DNA of 64,000 bases, taken from NCBI RefSeq assembly GCF_010669125.1, contig NZ_CP048630.1, positions 2,368,001 through 2,432,000 of the forward strand, in the 5' to 3' direction. This DNA comes from Ancylobacter pratisalsi (GTDB taxonomy: Bacteria; Pseudomonadota; Alphaproteobacteria; Rhizobiales; Xanthobacteraceae). A program made the translations under genes and the position numbers. Below, one piece after another: positions 9,131 to 17,787 of this stretch. Each line of letters begins with the position of its first letter. Position 1 is the first letter of the stretch. The notes below the pieces were generated by a model that saw only the letters and a program-made list of their open reading frames with translations, searched no databases and had not been told where the DNA came from.

Positions 9131-9459
9131 CCGGGAAGGTTGAGATCACCGAATATCTCGCCATCGATCTGGCCAGGGAGCGCTGGGAGTGCCGGCGCTG
9201 CGACCACGATCTGGGTTCGGCGCGCGCCAACTACAAGGAAGGCTGCGTCGTGGCCGACCGCGACCCACGCGAGGTTCACGAGCCGGTGGTGGAAGGCGAA
9301 TACACCTTCGCGCCCGACCCCGAATGGTGCCGGCTGGTCGAATTCTACTGCCCGAACTGCGCGACGCTGATCGAGGTCGAGTACCTGCCGCCCGGCCATC
9401 CGATCACCCACGACATCGAACTCGACATCGACGCGCTCAAAGCCCGGCACGGGGCATGA
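9127..9459 (+). CDS. Acetone carboxylase gamma-subunit-like small zinc protein, ApcB-like
   Basis: 110 residues with a C-x2-C pair near the N-terminus (WECRRCDHDLG) and a second pair near the C-terminus (CPNC), a zinc-ribbon arrangement, followed by an acidic tail (HDIELDIDALKARHG). Such a subunit is typical of acetone/acetophenone carboxylases and is not part of ordinary hydantoinase or 5-oxoprolinase pairs, so it is the strongest local argument that this operon encodes a carboxylase. The ATG overlaps the preceding stop (ATGA), and the next subunit starts 37 bp downstream. Confidence 0.78.
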   Translation: MTGKVEITEYLAIDLARERWECRRCDHDLGSARANYKEGCVVADRDPREVHEPVVEGEYTFAPDPEWCRLVEFYCPNCATLIEVEYLPPGHPITHDIELDIDALKARHGA

Positions 9460-9496
9460 GCACGCCCAGCTTCGCAGCCTTCGCGGGGATGCACGC

Positions 9497-11656
9497 ATGA
9501 CCACCGCAATCGACATCGACATCGGCGGCACCTTCACCGACTGCTATATCGCCCGGGGCGATACCAGCGTGTGGTGCAAGGCGCGCACGACCGCCTACGA
9601 TCTCTCGGTCTGCACCCTGCAGGCGATCGAGGAGGGCGCGGACAAGCTCGACATCTCGGTCGAGGAACTGCTCGCCGAGACCGGCATCGTGCGCTACTCC
9701 TCGACCATCGCCATGAACAAGCTGATCCAGCGCAACGGCCCCAAGGTCGCGCTGATCACCACCCATGGTTTCGAGGACACCATCTTCATCGGCCGCTGCA
9801 GCCAGTGGGCCGACGGCCTGCCCTTCAAGACCACGCGCAACATCGCGCGCATGAAGCGCCCGCAATCGCTGGTCGACCGCGAGATGGTGGTCGGGGTCGC
9901 CGAACGCGTCGATTCCACCGGCGAGGTCATCTATCCGCTCGACGAGAAGTTGTTCCTGGAACAGCTGCGCGGCCTGGTCGACCGGGGCGCCCGCAGCTTC
10001 GTGGTCTCGCTGCTGTGGTCGTTCATGAACCCCTCGCATGAGCAGCGCATCAAGGAGCTGATCCTGGAGGAATATGGCGACGCCTATCTCGGCTCGATGC
10101 CGGTCTTCCTCTCCAGCGAGGTCTCGCCGCGCATCTTCGAGTATCCGCGCACGATGATGACGCTGCTGAACGGCTATCTTCATCAGGCGATGTATCACGA
10201 GCTGATGGGCATCGCGGAGGAGTTCCGCGAGCGTGCCTACCGCAAGCCGCTGATGATGGTTCACAACACCGGCGGCATGGCCTCCGTGCTGAAGACCTCG
10301 GCGGTGAACACCTTCAATGGCGGGCCGGTCGCCGGGGTCATGGGGAGCTTTCACCTCGCCCCGCTCTACGGCTTCAAGAACGTGATTTCCGCCGATATGG
10401 GCGGCACCAGTTTCGATATCGGCATGGTGGCCGAGGGCTCGACCCGTTTCTACCAGTTCCAGCCCGTCATCGACACCTGGACGGTGGACGCCACCATTCT
10501 CGACGTGCGCTCCATCGGGGCGGGCGGTGGCTCGATCATCCAGGTCAACCCGCTGCTGGGCAACCAGCTCACGGTCGGGCCCGAAAGCGCGGGCTCGCAT
10601 CCCGGCCCCGCCTGCTACGACCAGGGTGGCGCACTGCCCACCGTCACCGACGCGGACGTCGTGCTGGGCTATCTCAATCCCGACACCTTCCACGGCGGAC
10701 GCCTCACGCTCGACCGCGCGCTGGCCCGCAAGGCGGTAGAGGAGAAGGTGGCCGGGCCGCTGGGCATCCCGGTGGAGGAAGCCGCGCTGCTGGCCAAGCG
10801 GGTCATCGACGGCACCATGGGCGGCGAGATCTACAAGGAGACCGTGCTCAAGGGGTTCGACCCGCGCGACTTCATCCTGTTCGCGCTGGGCGGTGCCGGG
10901 CCGGTCCATGCCACCGGCTTCGCCGAGGCGGCGCAGCTCGAGACCGTGGTGGTATTCCCCTATTCCTCGACCTTCTGCGCCTTCGGCTCCTCCACCATGG
11001 ACATCGTCCATCTCTACGAGCAGTCGCTGCATCTCCACCTGATGGACCTGCACGGCAGGACCTTTGACGATTTCGCGACCTTCAACGCGGTGGTCGACGC
11101 GCTGATCGAGCGCGGCCGGCAGGACTTCCGCGGTGAAGGGGTGGATCCCGACAGGGCCGAATGGCAGCTTGAACTGGACATGAAGTTCGGCGGCCAGCTC
11201 AACACCAGCCGCACCATCTCCCCGGTGCTGCATCTCGGCTCGGCCGAAGATGTCGGCGCGCTCTACAAGGCGTTCGAGGCCGACTATGCCGCCGCTTACA
11301 GCGCCATGGGCCTGACCCCGGAGGCGGGCGTCGAAATCGAGAATTTCGTCATCCGCGCCACGGTGCGCATGCCCAAGCCGGCGGTGAAGAAGCTGCCGCT
11401 GTCGTGCGCCGACGCCTCGGCGGCGCGCACCGGCACCCGCGCGGCGTTCTGGCAGGGCATCGGCTGGCACGACACCGACCTTTACGACCGCGACCGGCTC
11501 GTCCCCGGCAACGCGTTCGATGGTCCGGCGCTGATCGAGGCGTCTGACACCACCATCGTCATCGAGCCGGGCTGGAACTTCCTGCTCGACGAATACGGCA
11601 ACGGTCTCATCCGCCGCCTCGGCACCGCACCTCGTCCCCGCTCGCAAGAAGGCTGA
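9497..11656 (+). CDS. Hydantoinase A-family ATPase subunit, ApcC-like
   Basis: 719 residues, the second HyuA-type protein in the operon. N-terminal IDIDIGGTFTDCYI and the central VISADMGGTSFDIGMV are the two nucleotide-binding motifs. IRFNGGPVAG-like wording (VNTFNGGPVAGVMGS) and GAGGGSI are also typical. It differs clearly from the 7142-9130 subunit, with a longer C-terminus, as ApcA and ApcC differ in acetophenone carboxylase. Probably one of two kinase-like subunits that activate the ketone enol and bicarbonate in turn. Immediately precedes the HyuB subunit with an 11-bp gap. Confidence 0.85.
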   Translation: MTTAIDIDIGGTFTDCYIARGDTSVWCKARTTAYDLSVCTLQAIEEGADKLDISVEELLAETGIVRYSSTIAMNKLIQRNGPKVALITTHGFEDTIFIGRCSQWADGLPFKTTRNIARMKRPQSLVDREMVVGVAERVDSTGEVIYPLDEKLFLEQLRGLVDRGARSFVVSLLWSFMNPSHEQRIKELILEEYGDAYLGSMPVFLSSEVSPRIFEYPRTMMTLLNGYLHQAMYHELMGIAEEFRERAYRKPLMMVHNTGGMASVLKTSAVNTFNGGPVAGVMGSFHLAPLYGFKNVISADMGGTSFDIGMVAEGSTRFYQFQPVIDTWTVDATILDVRSIGAGGGSIIQVNPLLGNQLTVGPESAGSHPGPACYDQGGALPTVTDADVVLGYLNPDTFHGGRLTLDRALARKAVEEKVAGPLGIPVEEAALLAKRVIDGTMGGEIYKETVLKGFDPRDFILFALGGAGPVHATGFAEAAQLETVVVFPYSSTFCAFGSSTMDIVHLYEQSLHLHLMDLHGRTFDDFATFNAVVDALIERGRQDFRGEGVDPDRAEWQLELDMKFGGQLNTSRTISPVLHLGSAEDVGALYKAFEADYAAAYSAMGLTPEAGVEIENFVIRATVRMPKPAVKKLPLSCADASAARTGTRAAFWQGIGWHDTDLYDRDRLVPGNAFDGPALIEASDTTIVIEPGWNFLLDEYGNGLIRRLGTAPRPRSQEG

Positions 11657-11667
11657 AGGAGCGCGCT

Positions 11668-13722
11668 ATGTTCGACATGGAACTGGTCACGTCCGGCCTC
11701 AAGCCGACCCCGGCGACCCCCGAGGCGCTCGCCGCCATGGAGGAACTGGGGCCGGGCGACTACGAGATCTTTTCCGAGAAGCTGAACATGATCCTGGAGG
11801 AGGGCAAGAAGGTGATGACCCTGATGGGCATCTCCTCCATGCTGCATTCCGGCGACACCATGGCCGGCCTCTACACCGCCGAGGGCGACCTCGTGACCAC
11901 GGCGTGCGGCACCTATCTGCACTGCGTCACCGGCCAGATTCCGGTGAAGTTCATCCTGCGCTATTTCGAGCAGGACCCGAGCGTGGGCGTGCGCGAGGGC
12001 GACGTGTTCTACTGCAACGAGGCGATCTATGGCGGCATCCACAATCCCGACCAGTTCGCCATCATGCCGATCTTCCATGAGGGGGCGATCGTCTCCTGGG
12101 TCGTGGTTGGCGCGCACCAGTCCGAGACCGGTGGCAAGGAGCCGGGCGGCGAGATCACGACGGCGGTGAGCCGTCACGACGAGGGCATGAAGCTCACGCC
12201 GATCAAGATCGGTGAGAACTACCGGCTCAAGACTGACATTCTGATGATGATGGAGAACTTCATCTCGCGGGCGCCGCGCATGCAGGTGACGGATGTGAAG
12301 GCGCGCGTGGCGGCGTGCGACCGCATCCGGCTGCGCGTGCAGGAACTCGCCGCCAAGCGCGGCGCCCGCTTCCTGTCCGGCCTGTTCCGCAAGATGATCA
12401 AGGAATCCGAGGACGGCGCGCGCAAGCGTATCTCGACCTGGAACGACGGTGTCTATCGCCATGTCGTCTTCATCGACACCACGGGCGCGGAGGCGAGCCT
12501 GCTGCGGGTTCCGATCGCGGTCCACAAGAAGGGCGATCACCTTACCATCGACCTGACCGGCACGTCCCCCGAGCACGAGGGCTCGTTCCAGGCGCTGGCG
12601 CCTTCGGTGCGGGCGCATTGTGCGGTGAATCTCTACCAGTTCCCGTTTCACGATTTCCCGATCTCGGCGGGAACCATGGAGCCGGTGGATTTCATCATTC
12701 CGCACGGGACCATCATGGATCCCGACCCGGAGGCGGCGATCTCCTGCTCGCCGATTACCGCCTCGGCGGTGTTCCCGCTGCTTGGCGTCGCGATTTCCAA
12801 GATGATGTATGATAGCCCCCAGCGCGATTTGGTTTGCGGCTTCTGCTCGTCCAATTCCTCCGCGCCGATGATCGCCTGCACCAACCAGCACGGGGCCAAG
12901 GTGGTGGACTTCATGGGCTTCCCGCTCAACGCCTGGGGCCTGTCGGCGCGCCACGACATGGACGGTATCGACGCCTTCGGCTTCCCGCACGGGCCGTGGG
13001 GCAAGGGGCCGGACGTAGAGGACATCGAGCGCGCCTTCCCGCTGCTGCATCTCTACCAGAAGAACATGCCGGATTCGGGTGGCTTCGGGCGCTACCGCGG
13101 CGGCAATGGCGTGACCATCGCCTATGTCGTGCACAAGGTGCCCTATGCGGTGTTCACCGCGACCACCAAGGAGTCCAAGTTCCCCACCCATACCGGCCTG
13201 TTCGGTGGCTACTCCGAAACCGTGGTGCCGGCGATCCGCGTGATCGAGACCGACGCGATCGCGGCGATGGAGGACGGCACGGTGCGGCTGGCGGACGGCG
13301 ATGTGGATCTGGTGAAGGACAACCCCTTCGGCGGCAGCATCGTCATGGAGCATCAGGCGCGTCCGGCCCGCGTGGTCCATCGCGGCGAGATCATCTGTTC
13401 CTCGACGCAGGGTGGGGGCGGCTATGGCGACGTGCTGGAGCGTCCCGCCGTCGAGGTTGCCGAGGATGTGCGCACCCGCGCGATCACGCGCGAGACCGCG
13501 CAGCGGGTCTATCACGTGCTGCTGGAGCCGGGCACCTTCACCGTCGACGTGGAAGCGACGGACGCCGCCCGCATGGAGGCCCGCCGCGCCCGTCTCGCCC
13601 GCGCCCGCCCCTATGGCGAATTCATGCGCGAGTGGACGCAGAAACGCCCGCACCCGCAGGCGCTGAAGTTCTTCGGCTCCTGGCCGGATGCCAAGCCGAA
13701 CCGCGAGGTGATCCGCATCTGA
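11668..13722 (+). CDS. Hydantoinase B-family subunit, ApcD-like
   Basis: 684 residues with a strong AAGGAG ribosome binding site just before the ATG. Typical HyuB-family segments are GGIHNPDQFAIMPIFHEGAIVSW, LDLTGTSP-type wording (TIDLTGTSPEHEGS), and the C-terminal SGGFGRYRGGNG and STQGGGGYGD. HyuB subunits carry the second half-reaction (carboxylation or ring opening) in partnership with HyuA. Here it closes an ApcABCD-like gene set; no ApcE-like 34-kDa gene follows. Likely expressed as one transcript from the promoter region at about 7080. Confidence 0.88.
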   Translation: MFDMELVTSGLKPTPATPEALAAMEELGPGDYEIFSEKLNMILEEGKKVMTLMGISSMLHSGDTMAGLYTAEGDLVTTACGTYLHCVTGQIPVKFILRYFEQDPSVGVREGDVFYCNEAIYGGIHNPDQFAIMPIFHEGAIVSWVVVGAHQSETGGKEPGGEITTAVSRHDEGMKLTPIKIGENYRLKTDILMMMENFISRAPRMQVTDVKARVAACDRIRLRVQELAAKRGARFLSGLFRKMIKESEDGARKRISTWNDGVYRHVVFIDTTGAEASLLRVPIAVHKKGDHLTIDLTGTSPEHEGSFQALAPSVRAHCAVNLYQFPFHDFPISAGTMEPVDFIIPHGTIMDPDPEAAISCSPITASAVFPLLGVAISKMMYDSPQRDLVCGFCSSNSSAPMIACTNQHGAKVVDFMGFPLNAWGLSARHDMDGIDAFGFPHGPWGKGPDVEDIERAFPLLHLYQKNMPDSGGFGRYRGGNGVTIAYVVHKVPYAVFTATTKESKFPTHTGLFGGYSETVVPAIRVIETDAIAAMEDGTVRLADGDVDLVKDNPFGGSIVMEHQARPARVVHRGEIICSSTQGGGGYGDVLERPAVEVAEDVRTRAITRETAQRVYHVLLEPGTFTVDVEATDAARMEARRARLARARPYGEFMREWTQKRPHPQALKFFGSWPDAKPNREVIRI

Positions 13723-13888
13723 CAGCGCCCGGCCGCGCCGCCGGGAAGCTGGCGCAGCCCACACCCGGGCATGATAATCCGCGCCGGCGGAGGGCCATCC
13801 GCGGTCGCCCGGCGGCTGCCACGGCATGCGGCATTCGCCTTTCCAAAATGACGGATTTTCGCATTCGGACGGATGAAATTCAGGTGCT

Positions 13889-13904
13889 CTATACGCATGT
13901 ATAG
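13889..13904. promoter_or_regulatory. Inverted repeat CTATAC-N4-GTATAG
   Basis: Six-base arms separated by GCAT, in the 343-bp gap before the molybdopterin oxidoreductase. It contains the ATGTATAG core also seen around the GntR regulator, but with different spacing. It could be an operator of the same or another regulator. The rest of this gap up to 13888 shows a weak GC stem just after the carboxylase stop (13728-13745) and nothing else recognisable. Confidence 0.45.
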
Positions 13905-13970
13905 GGCCTTCAAAGCCAAGATATATTTGGAGACACCCAAGTAGAGTGGCGAGCGCCGCCACCATTCCTA

Positions 13971-14058
13971 TCCTCTGACCGCAAGCCAAAGCGCAACGCC
14001 TGTCCTGAGCAGGCGTTTAGGGCCCCGGCATCGCGACATGAAGCCTTCGGTCAGAGGA
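13971..14058 (+). promoter_or_regulatory. Structured 5' leader masking the ribosome binding site
   Basis: TCCTCTGACCG (13971-13981) is perfectly complementary to CGGTCAGAGGA (14048-14058). The downstream arm contains the AGAGGAG Shine-Dalgarno of the gene starting at 14066. Within the enclosed loop lies a second perfect 8-bp hairpin, AACGCCTG (13995-14002) with CAGGCGTT (14010-14017), loop of 7. Together they form a multi-element leader that would block translation when folded. Because the downstream gene is a molybdopterin enzyme, a cofactor-sensing or other ligand-sensing riboswitch, a protein-binding site or a thermosensor are options. The structure is read from the sequence; function is inference. 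Confidence 0.6.
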
Positions 14059-14065
14059 GACATCC

Positions 14066-16366
14066 ATGGGGATCGTGAAGACCATTCGGCCCTATCACCA
14101 GCCCGCCGGCGGCTGGGGCGCCTTGAAAGCGATGGGGGAAGCCCTCGTCGAGCAGGATATCCCCGCAGCCGGCATGGCCCTTCTCTCGCGGATGAACCAG
14201 CCGGGTGGCTTCGATTGCCCCGGCTGCGCGTGGCCCGATGCCAAGCCGACCTCTCCTTTCGAGTACTGCGAGAACGGCGCCAAGGCAGTCGCCTGGGAGG
14301 CGACGGACAAGCGCTGCACGCCCGAGTTCTTCGCCGCGCATAAGGTGAGCGACCTTGAGGAGTGGAACGACTTCGACCTCGAAATGGTCGGGCGTCTCAC
14401 GCATCCGATGCGCTATGACGGCGGCAGCGACACCTATGTCCCGGTGAGCTGGGACGAGGCCTTCGCCACGGTGGCCCGCCATCTCAACGCGCTGCCCAGC
14501 CCGAACATGGCGGAGTTCTACACCTCCGGGCGCAGCTCCAACGAGGCGGCGTTCCTCTATCAGCTCTTCGTGCGTGAGTACGGCACCAACAACTTTCCCG
14601 ACTGCTCGAACATGTGTCACGAGGCGACCAGCGTCGGCCTGCCGCTGTCGCTTGGCGTCGGCAAGGGAACGGTGCTGCTCGAGGATTTCGAGAAGACCGA
14701 CGGCATCTTCATCTTCGGCCAGAATCCCGGCACCAACTCCCCGCGCATGATGACGGAGCTGCGCAACGCCTCCCGGCGGGGGGCGACCATCATGTCGTTC
14801 AACCCGTTCCGCGAGCGGGCGCTGGAGCGCTTCCAGTCGCCGCAGAACCCCGTGGAAATGGCTACCCTGACGTCCACGCCGATTTCCTCGCGGCTGTTCC
14901 AGGTCAAGGTCGGTGGGGATGTGGCGGTCATCAAGGGCATGATGAAATGGCTGGTCGATGAGGACCGGCGCGCCCTGCGGGAGGAGCGCATGCGCGTCCT
15001 CGACTGGGACTTCATCAAGGGTCACACCGCCGGCGTCGATGCGCTGGTGGCTGATCTCGACGCGACCGACTGGGTCGACATCGAGCGTAAGTCCGGGCTG
15101 GCGCGCGCCGATATCGAGCTTGCAGCCGAAGCCTATGCGAAGGCCGAGCGCGCCATCCTCGTCTTCGGCATGGGCCTGACCCAGCACCGGCACGGTGCCA
15201 AGAATGTCCAGCAACTGGCGAATCTCGCGCTGCTGCGCGGCAATGTCGGGCGCGACGGGGCGGGGGTGTGTCCGGTGCGCGGCCATTCCAACGTGCAGGG
15301 CGACCGCACGGTGGGTATCACCGAGATCCCCAATGAGGCCCTGCTCGACGGCCTCGCCGCCCGCTTCGGCTTCGAGCCGCCGCGCGCACCGGGCCACAAT
15401 GTCGTCGCCGCGCTTGAAGCCATGGTGCGGGGCGAGGCGAAGGTGTTCATCGGCCTTGGTGGCAATTTCACGGCGGCCATTCCGGACTGGCAGGCGACGC
15501 AGGCCGCGATGCGCGAGCTGGAGCTGACCGTCCAGATCTCCACCAAGCTCAATCGCAGTCATCTCATCCACGGGCGCGAGGCCCTGATCCTGCCGTGCCT
15601 CGGACGCACCGAACTCGACATGCAGGCGACCGGCCCGCAGGCCGTGACCGTCGAGGATTCAATGTCGATGGTGCATGCCTCAAAGGGTCTCCGGCAGCCG
15701 GCTTCGGAACATCTGATGAGCGAGCCGGCCATCATTGCCGGCATCGCCCGCGCAACGCTGGGCGCGGGCTCCAAGGTGGCGTGGGAACGCCTCGTCGGCG
15801 ATTACGCCCTCATTCGCGAGGACATCGAAGCGGTGTTCCCGATCTTCGAGGGCTACAATGCGCGCATCGCCCAGCCGGGCGGATTCCACCTGACCTCTCT
15901 GGCGCGTGAGCGCATCTGGGCCACATCGTCCGGCAAGGCGAATTTCCTCGTCTGCGAAGGGCTGTGCGAGGACCCCGCGATCGACGATCGCGAGGCGCTG
16001 TGGCTGACCAGCGTACGCAGCCACGACCAGTACAACACCACGCTCTACTCGCTCTCCGATCGCTACCGCGGCGTCTATGGCCAGCGCGACGTGCTCTTCC
16101 TCAACGAGGCGGAGATGCAGAAGCGCGGGCTTTCCGCCGACGAGCGGGTCGACATCGTGACCATGTCGCTGGATGGCGTGGAGCGCCGGGTCAACGGCTT
16201 CCGCGTGGTGCCCTACGCGTTTCCGGACGGTGCCTGCGCGGCCTACTACCCCGAAATGAACCCGCTGGTGCCGCTCTACGCCCATGATCCCCAGAGTTTC
16301 ACCCCCTCCTACAAGGCCGTGCCGGTCCGCCTCGTGAAGGCCACCACCCAGTCGGGAGCGCGCTGA
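14066..16366 (+). CDS. Molybdopterin oxidoreductase, FdhF/YdeP family
   Basis: 766 residues with the family N-terminus TIRPYHQPAGGWGALKA and the motif GFDCPGCAWPD. Only three candidate cluster cysteines are visible near the N-terminus (Cys51, Cys54, Cys68) rather than the full C-x2-C-x3-C-x26-C set of formate dehydrogenases. The molybdenum-ligand region reads NMCHEATSVGL, so the ligand would be Cys rather than selenocysteine. The molybdopterin motifs GQNPGTNSPRM and GNVGRDGAGVCPVRGHSNVQGDRTVG are clear. YdeP-type proteins are formate-dehydrogenase-like enzymes of unproven substrate. The gene is followed after 2 bp by cytochrome bd genes, suggesting delivery of electrons to the quinone pool. 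Preceded by the structured leader. Confidence 0.88.
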   Translation: MGIVKTIRPYHQPAGGWGALKAMGEALVEQDIPAAGMALLSRMNQPGGFDCPGCAWPDAKPTSPFEYCENGAKAVAWEATDKRCTPEFFAAHKVSDLEEWNDFDLEMVGRLTHPMRYDGGSDTYVPVSWDEAFATVARHLNALPSPNMAEFYTSGRSSNEAAFLYQLFVREYGTNNFPDCSNMCHEATSVGLPLSLGVGKGTVLLEDFEKTDGIFIFGQNPGTNSPRMMTELRNASRRGATIMSFNPFRERALERFQSPQNPVEMATLTSTPISSRLFQVKVGGDVAVIKGMMKWLVDEDRRALREERMRVLDWDFIKGHTAGVDALVADLDATDWVDIERKSGLARADIELAAEAYAKAERAILVFGMGLTQHRHGAKNVQQLANLALLRGNVGRDGAGVCPVRGHSNVQGDRTVGITEIPNEALLDGLAARFGFEPPRAPGHNVVAALEAMVRGEAKVFIGLGGNFTAAIPDWQATQAAMRELELTVQISTKLNRSHLIHGREALILPCLGRTELDMQATGPQAVTVEDSMSMVHASKGLRQPASEHLMSEPAIIAGIARATLGAGSKVAWERLVGDYALIREDIEAVFPIFEGYNARIAQPGGFHLTSLARERIWATSSGKANFLVCEGLCEDPAIDDREALWLTSVRSHDQYNTTLYSLSDRYRGVYGQRDVLFLNEAEMQKRGLSADERVDIVTMSLDGVERRVNGFRVVPYAFPDGACAAYYPEMNPLVPLYAHDPQSFTPSYKAVPVRLVKATTQSGAR

Positions 16367-16368
16367 CC

Positions 16369-17784
16369 ATGACCGCCGTCGATCTCGCCCGCATGCAGTT
16401 CGCGTTCACCGCGGGCTTCCACATTCTGTGGCCGACCTTCACCATCGGCATCGCCTGGTTCGTCACGCTGCTCAGCTTTCTGTGGTGGCGTACCGGCAAG
16501 CTGGTCTATCGCGACCTGATGCGTTTCTGGATGCGCATCTTCGCCCTCGGCTTCGGCATGGGGGTGATCACCGGCATCGTGCTCAGCTACGAGATCGGCA
16601 CCAACTGGGCCGGCTACTCTCGCGCGGCGTCCAACGTGCTCGGTCCCCTGTTCGTCTACGAGACGCTGACCGCGTTCTTCCTGGAGGCCGGTTTTGTCGG
16701 AATCATGCTGTTCGGCGAGGGCAAGGTGGGCAAGGGCCCCCATTTCTTCGCCTGCCTCATGGTGGCTTGCGGGGCGCTGTTCAGCGCGACCTGGATCATC
16801 GCGGCCAATAGCTGGATGCAGACGCCCGCCGGCGCGGTGGCGGATGCCAATGGCGTCTTCCATGTCACCGACTGGTGGCAGGTGATCTTCACCTCCTCCT
16901 TCCCCTACCGCCTCGCGCACATGGTGTGCGCCAGCTTCCTCACCGGTTCCTTCATCGTCGCCGGGGTCTCGGCCTGGCATTTGTGGCGCCGGCAGCATGT
17001 GGAGGCTTCGCGCACCGCGTTCTCACTGGCGATGTGGCTCGCCCTCATCGCGGCGCCGACGCAGATCGTTCTCGGCGACATGCATGGGCGCAATACGCTG
17101 GCCGAGCAGCCCGTGAAGCTCGCCGCCATGGAGGGGCTGTGGGACACCACGCGAGGCCCGGGCATGACCGTCATCGCCTGGCCGGACATGAGCGAGCAGC
17201 GCAACCTTTACGCCCTCGACATTCCCCATCTCGCGAGCCTCTACCTGACCCATAGCTGGGATGGCGAGGTGAAGGGATTGAAGACCGTCGCGCCCGCCGA
17301 CCAGCCCAACGTGCCCGTGGTGTTCTTCGCCTTCCGCATCATGGCCGGCATCGGCGTGCTGCTGCTGGCGGTGGCGATCACCGGGCTTGTGCTGCGGGTG
17401 CGCGGCCGGCTGTTCGCGACACGTTGGTTCCAGCTTCTCGCCATGGCGACGACGCCGCTGGGATTCATTGCCGTCGTCGCCGGCTGGACGGTGACGGAGG
17501 CGGGGCGCCAGCCCTGGGTCGTCTATGGCCAGTTGCGCACCATGGACGCGGTGTCGCCGGTCAGCACCGGCGCGGTCGCGTCGAGCCTCATCGCGTTCTT
17601 CCTCATCTACAACGTGCTGCTGCTCAGCTTCTTCTGGTTCGGCGCCCGCATCGCGCTGAAGGGGCCCACGGATACCTCGCCACCCACCCGCGAGCATCCC
17701 GGCCTCGACCGCATCAACACAAGGGCGCTGGTCGACACCACCGGCGCACGGACCACCGGTTCCATCGAACAGGCAGGAGCCTGA
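16369..17784 (+). CDS. cydA: Cytochrome bd-type quinol oxidase subunit I (CIO-like)
   Basis: 471 residues, about nine membrane segments. Contains the haem b595 ligand His in MQFAFTAGFHILWP, the acidic pair in YETLTAFFLEAGFVGIMLFG, the later His in SFPYRLAHMV, and the signature GRQPWVVYGQLRT. The periplasmic quinol-binding loop is short, typical of cyanide-insensitive CioA-type oxidases rather than long-loop E. coli CydA. Translationally close to the molybdopterin oxidoreductase (start 2 bp after its stop) and to subunit II. Inferred role is quinol oxidation with high-affinity or cyanide-resistant O2 reduction. Cyanide resistance would also fit the Nit1C cluster downstream. Confidence 0.93.
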   Translation: MTAVDLARMQFAFTAGFHILWPTFTIGIAWFVTLLSFLWWRTGKLVYRDLMRFWMRIFALGFGMGVITGIVLSYEIGTNWAGYSRAASNVLGPLFVYETLTAFFLEAGFVGIMLFGEGKVGKGPHFFACLMVACGALFSATWIIAANSWMQTPAGAVADANGVFHVTDWWQVIFTSSFPYRLAHMVCASFLTGSFIVAGVSAWHLWRRQHVEASRTAFSLAMWLALIAAPTQIVLGDMHGRNTLAEQPVKLAAMEGLWDTTRGPGMTVIAWPDMSEQRNLYALDIPHLASLYLTHSWDGEVKGLKTVAPADQPNVPVVFFAFRIMAGIGVLLLAVAITGLVLRVRGRLFATRWFQLLAMATTPLGFIAVVAGWTVTEAGRQPWVVYGQLRTMDAVSPVSTGAVASSLIAFFLIYNVLLLSFFWFGARIALKGPTDTSPPTREHPGLDRINTRALVDTTGARTTGSIEQAGA

Positions 17785-17787
17785 CCC

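Noticed and set aside
13728..13745. Terminator after the ApcD-like gene
   Set aside because: Only a 6-bp GC stem without a T-run; too weak in DNA of this composition to list as a terminator.
9437..13989. Very long open frames on the minus strand opposite the carboxylase genes (735 and 835 codons)
   Set aside because: Shadows of high-GC coding sequence: composition is rich in Arg, His, Gly and Asp with no family motifs, while the plus-strand frames carry clear HyuA and HyuB signatures.
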